A DNA stretch of 20,000 nucleotides from Halisarca cf. caerulea. Lineage: Eukaryota; Porifera; Demospongiae; Chondrillida; Halisarcidae. Position numbers and translations under genes: made by a program. The notes under the pieces were generated by a model. That model was not told where the DNA came from and made no database searches. It was given only the letters and a program-made list of their open reading frames with translations. Numbering within the stretch: the stretch's first letter is position 1; every line of letters starts with the position of its first letter. Below are positions 1 through 10,200 of this stretch, one piece after another. Location of the stretch: the NCBI GenBank assembly GCA_963170055.1, contig CAUJGJ010000483.1, forward strand, positions 2,833,617 through 2,853,616, given 5' to 3'.

Positions 1-225
1 AAAGATTGTAAATATGTCTTCATATACTGTAAACGTTGACTAATGTATACTTCATGTACCAAAGGAATTTCAAGAGCATTAAATGGGTACACTGCCTTCT
101 ATGCTCATGCACATACAAAGTACATTAAAACAGTCACTTCTCTGTAATGTGACACCTCTATATTGTAATCTGGCATTTTCTCAAATCCTATACCTTCTGA
201 CGGGGTAAATCCACCATATTAGAGT

Positions 226-317
226 GTACCAAAAGATACTCTGTAATTAGACAGTTGACCTCCCAATCTCACATTTTCAAGTCCCACTGAGTGTCGGACT
301 AGAGAGATTTCACTGCA
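226..317 (-). repeat. Short pogo/Tc1-like MITE or element end
   Basis: Reading the minus strand from 317: CAGTGAAATCTCTCTAGTCC, then GACACTCAGTGGGACTTG. It is similar to the plus-strand copy at 632. The opposite end (from about 226) loosely mirrors the CTCTCTAGTCCGACA part, suggesting a ~90-bp inverted-repeat element. Confidence 0.45.
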
Positions 318-582
318 TGTATAAAGATGACTGAAATTTGCCAGGGTGTATGAAAACCATTTAAAACTGGTGAAAGGATGTAGGATTGACACAGGATTGT
401 GCAAAAAGACTTTATCAAAAGCATCTTCCAAAAACACTGGGAACAAGGGTAGGTTGTGATGGGTATAAGACGAGGTCAAGACAGGCATACAGCAAGACGA
501 ACATTGGACTATACATACATGATGCTAGATGAGTACAGGGCTAGATGGAGTTTAGTTAAACTGATCATGAGTGTCACACTAA

Positions 583-633
583 GCAAATTCCTACATCCCA
601 CAACATATATGTGTGAGGGATGTAGGAATTTGC
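583..633. repeat. Perfect 17-bp inverted repeat with 17-nt loop
   Basis: Arms GCAAATTCCTACATCCC (583-599) and its exact complement (617-633). The loop is itself partly self-complementary around CATATATG, so the unit could extrude as a long cruciform. Its right arm ends inside the start of the element at 632. Confidence 0.85.
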
Positions 634-727
634 AGTGAAAATTCTCTATTCTGACACTTAATGGGACTTGAGAATTGTGTTGGATTAGTAGGCTGTAAGA
701 CAATTAGCATACTTAATTTAGTATGGT
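632..727 (+). repeat. Pogo/Tc1-like element end, related to 226-317 in the opposite orientation
   Basis: Begins TGCAGTGAAAATTCTCTATT, then CTGACACTTAATGGGACTTG. This shares the CAGTGAAA..TCTCTA.TC.GACACT..TGGGACTTG core with the minus-strand copy. The right boundary is uncertain. Confidence 0.45.
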
Positions 728-794
728 GAGTGTACCTCATATGATGGCTGGAGTCGCATTACAGAGATTTCTCAGTAGTACTAATTTAAATTAT

Positions 795-955
795 TATGAC
801 TGTGCTCGGGCTTTGCAATGCACATGTACATGGTTGTACATTGTGCTGAAGTGTAGGGGCCTGGAGAGCATTTATATATAAGTGCTATCCATCGTCATGT
901 GTTGTATTAATAAATATTGTATCTGTCAAGATTCAAGTACAATTATAATTCAGCG
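795..955 (+). repeat. Possible solo LTR fragment
   Basis: A TATA box (TTTATATATA, 871-880) is followed about 30 nt later by AATAAA (909-914) and a TTGTATCTGTCAAG-type tail ending near TTCAGCGTGG. This TATA, start-site and polyadenylation spacing is typical of LTRs. No second copy is in the window, so this is only suggestive. Confidence 0.3.
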
Positions 956-1030
956 TGGATGTGGGGTAGTTTGTAGGTATCTTATACAATATACATTTAC
1001 GGCATGGAGATGGCTGCAGTGACAACTTAC

Positions 1031-1209
1031 GGCCACTTAAATGCTCCTGGTCCTAGACTTTTCAAGCGAAGCTGAATGAACTTGAATAGGAGAGTCATCC
1101 ACAAATCCAAGGGAAATCCTCGCAACCACTTCATAAATTCCTTTTTAGTTGCAGGATTCAAATCTTTAAACATTGTCACCATTGATACATCAAAACCATT
1201 GAAGGGAAT
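1031..1209 (-). CDS. RNF213: RNF213-like exon 23, last exon found
   Basis: 179 nt, 59 codons plus two bases. Acceptor ...tttacttctag, excellent donor GTAAGT. Reads IPFNGFDVSMVTMFKDLNPA, then FPLDLWMTLLFKFIQLRLKS, ending GAFKWP. Corresponds to the human segment about 60-120 residues before the C-terminus. At least one more coding exon is expected because there is a donor and no stop. Confidence 0.85.
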
Positions 1210-2914
1210 CTAGAAGTAAATAGTACATATTGTAGGTACATATAGCACACAGTTCCGTCACTTATTTATCTGCATTGCATACAGAAATTTATGTACACAG
1301 CAAAGGATACACTAGGCTTCCACTAATGAATACAGGTGCACTTCCTGCAGTATAATTGTGAATAATGTGCTATGAGTCAGCTCAGCTGCAAGGACCATCA
1401 GTAACAACTGTGACAGCCAAAATAGTTACTGTAGTAATAATCAGAACTTTAAAAGAATTTAATAGAAGATAGCACACAGGTACGTACTCAAACAAAATAA
1501 TGCATGAACCTGCATTATGTTATCCACCAAGTCGTATTAAAGGGGTTATTCCTGGCCACTGCAATATCCACAGGAAATCTTAAACGCACATCAGGGGCAG
1601 ATCCAGAGATTGGTGAAGGGGGGTACACCAATAAGTGGGCCAGAATGTCACTGGACCTCTTTACAAGTTACACGCTATGATGTCACAACAAAATGGCTCC
1701 TGAGACTCCTAAGTTTTAGAAAGGGGCTTCTTTTTGTGACTCTTAGAGATCGATTTAATTGTAGCCATTATACTAAACTTTTAACCAGCTATAAAGGACA
1801 TGTTGCTACTTTTTCTGTTAATTTTCCAAGTGTTTTATAACTTAAAGTATGAGGAAAACCTTCTAAGACTCTAGAAATGAATGCATGTGTTCAGTCTGCG
1901 CTAAGGGGAAGAGGGTGTGCATGTGTGTGTACACATGTACTCTGTGCATTTCCCTCTGGATCTGCCCCTACACATGTCAATTTAAATTTATGAGTAACAT
2001 TCAAGATTTGCTAGATAACTACAAGTGGTTTCCTCCCCATGGTGGATAAAAACGCTAAATTCCAACAAAGGCAAAGCTTTGTGAGGTGAATCTGTACTGC
2101 ATGACTATACATGGCTGTAAAATAGCGAATTTTATACTATTATGTCATGTAACTCCCAAAAGTATTGTAGTGGTATAAAAATGGCCATTTTACTATTGTA
2201 TCCATGACATTACACCTTCACACATATGGACATTGCAATACCTTTTTCCCATTGAGAGCTTGTAATTTCGACTTTTGTAGTGCAAGGGTCTCCCAAAGAG
2301 ACAATACTTGAGAAAGAGTGAACTAAGCAAACATCAAGACTTAGTATACAATTATATACATTCCTGACCAGTAATTAATTGTCACAAAGGTGTGCATGCA
2401 CTAGTGACTCAACAGACTCAATTAAGCTGTACAGAGATTTAATTCCATGGCACGTAATGTATAGTAACTAAATTTCACATAATAGAATGCAATGAGAAGA
2501 CATGTATCAATGCAAGCCTTCAAGCACTGTGCTGACACGAACCTGCTTGCAGAACTCAGTCTTCCTAATTCTCAGTACATTGATAATGTACCTGCTCAAA
2601 GACGTATCAGGTTTGTTACCTCCTTTGCTGGCTAAAAAGCTGATAGCAATTGTTAAGATGTGCAAGGCTTCTGAAATCTCACGCAAATCTCCATGAAGTT
2701 TCCTTAAGACATCTTTCTGATCATCCTGGTTCAATGTATCCTTAAAATATCAATAATACATAGTACAATGACACACCCACACACACCCACACACCCACAC
2801 ACACACACACACACATGCAAACACCCACCCACACACCCACACCCACACACACACACACACACACATACACACACCCACACCCACACACCCACACACACAC
2901 ACACACACACATAC

Positions 2915-2974
<60 letters not shown>

Positions 2975-4194
2975 GCGCGTGTACGCACGTGCATTTTAGG
3001 TTGTATAAGGTGATATTGGAGACCATTTTAGACCATTCAAGACTTATTTTGACACTAAAGTAGGGCCTTCTCTATAGTAATATGCATTCCCGTTAGATTT
3101 TTGGGGTGGAAGCTTCCCCACCCACCCACTGGATAGAATCCTGGATAGGCAAAACTAAATTTCCACTGTGGGCAAACTTGACAGTCTATTCCATTCCCAA
3201 CATGCATGCATGTTCCTACTTTAGTGGTTTTGCTTCGTGTTGAATAACTTTTTGATGGGCATTTTAGGAACGAAGGAGATTCTGAATGGCAAGTTGTCCC
3301 ACGATGAAAATTTAGATATTTATGTTGGAAGATCATTGTCACAGTAAAGCAGCTTTTAACTATATTCTATAGTTGGCTGTGTTTCACACTGAATCTTTTT
3401 TAGTGGTCCGAATCAAGGATTGTTTGGAGGCTTTGCAAAGAGCTCACAACAAAATTATGTGAAGAAGTGTAGGGTTAAATAGTTACATTAATATTTCGTA
3501 TCCTATTTGTAATCCGTAACCTCACCAAATGGTAAACAATTAGGGGTGAAATGTGCCGACTTTAGGGCAGCCATTTTGAGCACAGCCCTCATGTGAACAT
3601 ATCACACCTGCAATGCACACACATGCAAACAGCATACTAGGTAATATAATATGCACATTGTATCCTTGCATACAGACACAAATACGTAGGTACCAAACAA
3701 ACAAATACAAATGTGATTTACAAACTAATAGATACTATAATAATGAAAATTGTACCATCACTGATGCATTAGGCTTGCATAAGATACTAGAGAGAGTCAA
3801 GACTATTACCAAGTGATGTAAGAATACACACACCTGTGGTTTAATCTTTTGTCTCAATTGATCAAAGACATCTTGCTGAATGACATCACTGCTGTAAATC
3901 ATTACTGATTGAGTGGCACCATCAATCTCGGGCTTGCCGACAAGAAACCTGTCATAAATGTGTTTCTCCAGTGCCCCAAAGTCATACTTTACATCCTGCC
4001 CTTTACCAAATTTCAGTGAGTATCTGCAATGGGTCAAAATAATTGAGTCTATTTCTTCTTCATAAGAGATCATGTGGAATGGCTGTAGATGGGGCATAGG
4101 GATTGGCTTGTTTGGGAACCTGAGTGAGAGGTGAAAATAGTGCAAATTAAGACTATACATTCACAACATTTTAATGCACATGGGCCATGCAATT

Positions 4195-4262
<68 letters not shown>

Positions 4263-7200
4263 AATACACACATTAATACATTCACATACAAAATACAAAT
4301 TCAAATTTCATTCACTCTGCATTATTTTGCTTCTGAGCATTTGATTTCAAATTTACTCAGCACCAGATAATATACAGAATTGACCATGATGTACAGGATT
4401 ACCAGAAGTTATGATAATGTATATACCACATTGAAATCATTTAGTACAGAATATGTAAAAGAAAACATTCACATCTTACCCTGAATACTTTAGACTTTTT
4501 CTACAAAATTCCAGTAACTCATTTTGTTGAAAGAGTAGAAAATCTGAGAGAGCAAGCGAACACAGTCCAGGACCACTGTTGCCTGGCAATAGGTATTCTA
4601 CTGGATGGACATCTGCTATATCTGCCAAATACTCCACTTCTTCCTTTGGCACTGAAATACCTGCAAAACATCCCATGCATTACAGTATTAGATAACCGAA
4701 TGAACACAGTCTATTTCAGTAGGTCACTCACGATGGTGAGGTAGCTTCTCTCTAACTATATTCCAAGCCTGCCTCAGTTGATACAAGGAATCTTTAAGCC
4801 CCTTAAGTGCCTCTTCTAAAAGAAAAAGATTGCTCATTTGCATATGCATAACACAACAACCATTCGATATCCTCATCCACAGGGAATGCTATTGTACTAG
4901 TGCAGTATACATACCTGAGCCTGCAGCAGCACGTTTGAGTGCTTCCCCAATGGCTATTTTACCTGCTTCATCATGGTCCAGTCTGTGAGAGAAGCAACTT
5001 ATGAGTGCTCTTTGGAGACGAACTATACCCGGCAGATACTGAAGTGCTCTCAGTAGGGGCTCCTGCATACATCATAAAGTAACGCAGTACAGTCAGCAGC
5101 AGTAATATACAGTGGAACCTCCCCAAATAGTAAAAAACCTCTCTATAACAGACTGTCTTTGTGGACTATTCAGATAGATTGCTATGTAACCTCTGAATAG
5201 CGAAAACCTCTGTATAACAAACTATTTCCTAGTTCCCCAAGTATCCGTTATAGAAAGGTTCCGCTGTTACAGTATAATATGTTTGCTATATATATAAACA
5301 CATGAATAAGCCTCACATCATTGAGAAATCTGTACAGGAGTGGGTGCTGTTGTCGTCCGTTAGGAGTTCTGACCAGTGCAGCAGTCAAATCCTGCACATT
5401 AATCTTAGACCGATAGGTGAGCAGGGTCTGAGTGAGAGTGGGCTCCATCTTGGTCTTTTCATACACAGCAAGGAATACTTCATCCTCAGCTGTTAAATTA
5501 ATATAGAAACATTCATACATGGCTACAGTAAAACCTCTGCAATTTGACATCTCCATACGCCATGCAGTGTTCTTTACATGCAATCACGTCATCTAACAAG
5601 GTACAGTCACCAGATACATTATATATACTAAGAGACACTCTGTAATCTCCTATGAGTGTTGTATTACAAAGGGCTCACTGCGATGTAGTAGTTACACGGG
5701 CAATATTATTATGATTAGTATGAACCCATCCAATGGGAACATTATATGCAGTAGACCCTCAGTTATCTGTAGTCAATGGGACCAGCTTAAGTTTGGATAT
5801 GTGAAACAACTGAATGTGTGAAATACATGTAATAGAGTACTGCAAGAGCAGGTACATGCATGAGAAATCATTGTTAACTCAAACATACATGTGGTAAAAT
5901 TTGCATACGATAGCTGAAGTAACAAGTGATTCGAGTTAAAAACTCATGGGGGCTGCCGCCTCACGCACTCGAATCACTTGCAAAGCATTGGAGTGTAAGT
6001 GTACAGCTGAACATTCATTGAACATACTGTTTATTGTAACTGGACGATTGTTTTGAAAACAATTGCCATATTTGGCAATTGTTTTCAAAACAATTCCTAT
6101 AACTCATTCCTGTATAAATTTATACTTCTCTATTACTATTATATAAATTCTCTATTGTAAGACTTTTCTTCAAATCCATATTATATATATAATGTAGCTT
6201 AACCATCGGTTAAGCAAGGTTAATGGACGTAATGGGGACCCGAGTGGTGTTGCGGTTATTAGTCTTACCCCTTATTGGGGTCAGCCACAATTATACGTAG
6301 TATGGTGTCTGACGCAGCCAGGGCGCTTAATGGCATACATATCGTCACGCGGGGCCATCCGCAAACGACGCGCGAACCTCGAACATCAATGTTCGCCAGC
6401 CATATGCAGCCCTTGTTTCAGCGTCCATAGCAACATCCCTTTGACATTGTCAAAAAGACTCCCCCCCCCTTTTTGCCTGTTCGCTATTCGTGGTTTTGAT
6501 GGCTGAAGAAGTTTCCCCGACGTCCGCCCCCTCGGTCTCCGAGCTTGTGTCTCTCGTGTCTACCGTTAAAGCGCAACTAGACCAACAACAAGCAGCCCAG
6601 GCTTCCATTCTCATGCAGCTAAGTGTGTTACAACAACAGCAGCAGTCAACCCCGGCTTCCTCGTCCGACTCGCCAGCTCCCCCTCCTTCAGGCTCCTCGG
6701 CAGTCCCTCAAGGTTCGTTCCGTCCTGTTTGTTTTCGTGTCGGTAGAGTTCACCCCTTGTGTCGTGGTTTCTTTATTTGGCGTCCCCTGACCACTGCTAT
6801 TACTTGCGGTCACCTCCATTTAATTGTGTTCGCGTCGTGCGTGCCGAGGTGTGTGCATGCTGGTCAGGGTTTGCGTGACATTGCGGCCTTCTCCCTTGCT
6901 CGGGTGTAGCCATAGATATTCGCCTATGCACCCCCTCCCCCCGGGAATTGTACAAAAGGGTTGCCTGCTTGGCCCCTTCTAGCTTGTCTGTGGCCTCCCC
7001 AGCGCGGGAATTGTTCAAGGAGGTTGCCTGCTTGGCCCTTCTAGCTTGTCTGTGGCCTCCCTAGCGCGTGTATTGTTCAAGGAGGTGGCCTGCTTGGCCC
7101 TTCTAGCCTGTCTGTGGCCTCCCCAGCGCGGGAGTTGTTCAAGAAGGTTGCCTGCTTGGCCCTTCTAGCTTGTCTGTGGCCTCCCCAGCGCGGGAGTTGT

Positions 7201-10200
7201 TCAAGAAGGTTGCATGCTTGGCCCTTCTAGCTTGTCTGTGGCCTCCCCAGCGCGGGAGTTGTTTAAGAAGGTTGCCTGCTTGGCCCCTTCTAGCTTATCT
7301 GTGGCCTCCCCAGCGCGGGAGTTGTTCAAGAAGGTTGCCTGCTTGGCCCTTCTACAGCCATACATATGAGCTGTGGCCTTCTCAGGTTGGAAATGGTATA
7401 GAAAATATATAGCCCGCTTGGCCCTTCTTGCTTATCTGTGCTCTTTACTATATTACTCGAAATTGTACTGAAGCTAGCCCGTCAAGTTTGGTACAAGCAG
7501 CTGTCATAATATAAGAATGGCGTTTATGGCTCTCTGGGGCCAGCTGTACTCCCGTATCCACATGTATAATACTCCTAGCAGATGTCCAGCAATCCTGTCG
7601 GCTCCTACAGTGGTGTCACAGCCGGTCAATTTACTTGGGTTGATGGTACAGTACAGCCTACCCAGCTTGGGTGTGGCATGGCATAGTGACAAATCCTCAC
7701 GGTTATGTGCATGCAGATAGGGGCGTGATGCCCGTCCTATGTACACAGTTTAATTAGGCTCCATTACAGCCTAGGGGGGAGTCGAGTGGGTTTCAAACTG
7801 GTTGGTCAACCCTCTCCCTCTTTTCCCAATTCCTCCCCTCGCAGGGCCTATCAGTGACCCCACCCCACCTGTATTAGAGCCAGTCACAGCAGTGTTGGCG
7901 GCCGTGCCACATGCTAGCGACTCAGCCGGCGGGGAGCCAGACAGGTCAAAAGAGAAGCCTAAGCTTGGCCTTGTTTTAGGTGGAGGTCTGCCCTCCATCC
8001 CAGCTGAGCTTCTGCAGAAAGTTCACAACGGTTCTTATGTTGAACTGTCCGCGTTCCTGCCCGAAAGGATTCAGGAATCATTCCTCTATCCTGACGGAAA
8101 TAAGAAGAAACTTCCCCTGCTGGAGAAGTTCACTGAATGGGTGCTAGCCTTCAGTTGTTTTGGGATCGCCTCCCTTAAGGCCAACCCCGACATTGGGGCA
8201 GATCTCCTTACCTTTATGGGGACAGTTGCACGCCTAGCTAGGGATTACCCGGGTCAGGCCTGGGCATCCTATGAACATGCCTTTAGAGCCAAAGTGGCTG
8301 CCGATCCCACTGCAAGGTGGAATTGTTTGGACCAAGAGCTCTGGGCCTTGGCCTTAGTCCCTTCCAACCCCATCTCCACTCTTCCCCAGAAGCGTACTTC
8401 AGTTGCTTCAAAGCAAACCACGTGTAATCGGTGGAACGAGGACAAACCTTGTCCTTTCAAGCACTGCCGGTATCTGCACGCCTGTGCTGTATGCCTTAGC
8501 CCTTCTCACAGGGGTCCCGCTTGCCCCAGTGGCTCTGTCAAGCGCCCAAGGAGTGCTACCCAATGAGCTTTACTATTTATCCACTGCAGTACTCAAACTC
8601 CTTGTGGTATTCTGGCTCTTTGTAATCCGCCCATGCGCAGCAATTATTTCATGGTAGCAAATAACATGTATTTGATCACTCACTTGTATACACGTGCCTC
8701 TCCTACTTATAGTATTATATTTTATAGGCCTCATGTATATTTCACCACTTATCTCATCATTGCTACATCTGTATTTACGTAATTATGTAATTATAATTAT
8801 GTTTCATTATACTCGGTGACGCAGCTAGCCAGTCGATCAATATTCTCATAATATATACGCTTCCATACTGCTACTACCGTAGTCACTCTGACGTGTTTCC
8901 CATTCCAAAGGGGTCTATCTTTTCCCCTATAGCTAAACCATCATTCCAACCAACATGCACAAGGGCTGCTCCCTTGTTGGCTGCCAGATTCCTGCATCTT
9001 CAGCAAGTCAGGAGTCATTCAGCTAGGCCCTGCCTTCTTCCCCCATCAGCACTGAAGGTTCATACCCCCCTAAACTTGGCTGCTTGGTCCTCTGCCCTTC
9101 ACAACCATCCTAACAGGCTTTGGGTCAACAGCCTACTAACTGGGTTGCAAGAGGGTGTGCGCATTGGTTTTAACCCGGCAGCTCTTTGTCGGTCTGCCAG
9201 TTCTAACATGCAGTCAGCAACTGCCCATCCTGATGTGGTGCAAAAGTACTTGGCTGACGAGCTTCAAGCCGGAAACTTGGCCGGCCCGTTTTCTCCCTCC
9301 CAGGGGAGGGAAGCTGTCATTAACCGCTTAGGGGTAATTCCCAAGCCTCATAAGCCGGGTAAATGGCGCCTCATTGTTGATCTGTCATACCCTCCAGGTG
9401 GTAGTGTTAATGACGGGATATCTACTATGGATTCCAGCATGGTGTACTCCTCTTTGGATGATGCAGCCCACCTCATTGCTTCCCTGGGTAGAAATAGCTG
9501 CTTAGCCAAGATAGACATCTGCAGTGCCTTCCGAATCATCCCAGTTCACCCCCAGGACCGCTCGCTGCTGTGCATGCGGTGGGGTGAAGGCATTTATGTC
9601 GACAGTCAGCTGCCATTTGGTCTTAGGTCTGCCCCATTGATCTTCAATGCCTATGCTGATGCTCTGGAGTGGATCCTCAGGGATCACGGCTGTCACCACA
9701 TCATCCACTATTTGGATGATTTTCTAGTCTTGGGCCCATCCAACTCAGCTGTGTGTCAGACTGCGCTGCATACAATGCTCTCAACATGCAGCTCTCTGGG
9801 TGTTCCTCTGGCTGAGGAGAAGATTGAAGGCCCAAGTACTTGCTTGTCATTTTTGGGTATTGAGCTGGACACTTCCACAATGCAGGCAAGGCTGCCTCAG
9901 GATAAGCTGGTTAGGCTTGTTCAAGAGCTGGCTCTATGGCAGGATAAAAAATCTTGCACGTGGAAGGAGTTGGAGCACCTAATTGGGGTACTCCAGTTTG
10001 CTTGTAAAGTTATACCTCAAGGTCGCCCCTTTGTTCGTAGATTAATCAACCTCCTTTGTGTCCCCTGCAAACCTTTTCATCATGTTCGTCTGAACAAGGC
10101 ATCCCGCTCAGATCTCCTTTGGTGGCACTCTTTTGCTCATATCTGGAATGGCATTTCCTTACTCCGTTTGTCAGACGGTCTTATCCCATCTGTCAATGTT

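Larger units (their letters stand above)
1..1030. other. Intronic or 3' flanking DNA of the RNF213-like gene, filled with small repeat fragments
   Basis: No convincing coding exon. It holds two related pogo/Tc1-like element ends (226-317 and 632-727), a strong hairpin (583-633) and an LTR-like segment (about 795-955). The expected final exon (a one-base start completing a codon, then about 60 residues and a stop) could not be recognised here. Confidence 0.6.

Noticed and set aside
219..488. 89-residue minus-strand ORF as the missing C-terminal exon of the RNF213-like gene
   Set aside because: Possible acceptors (such as ttgttcccag) put it out of phase with exon 23, its 3' part is a pogo-like repeat end, and I see no similarity to the known C-terminus.
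2731..3063. Several overlapping ORFs of alternating Cys/Val or Thr/His
   Set aside because: They are translations of the (CA)n microsatellite in different frames.
7170..7412. 80-residue plus-strand ORF with internal repeats
   Set aside because: It is a reading of the 62-bp minisatellite in the gag intron; no start context and no known domain.
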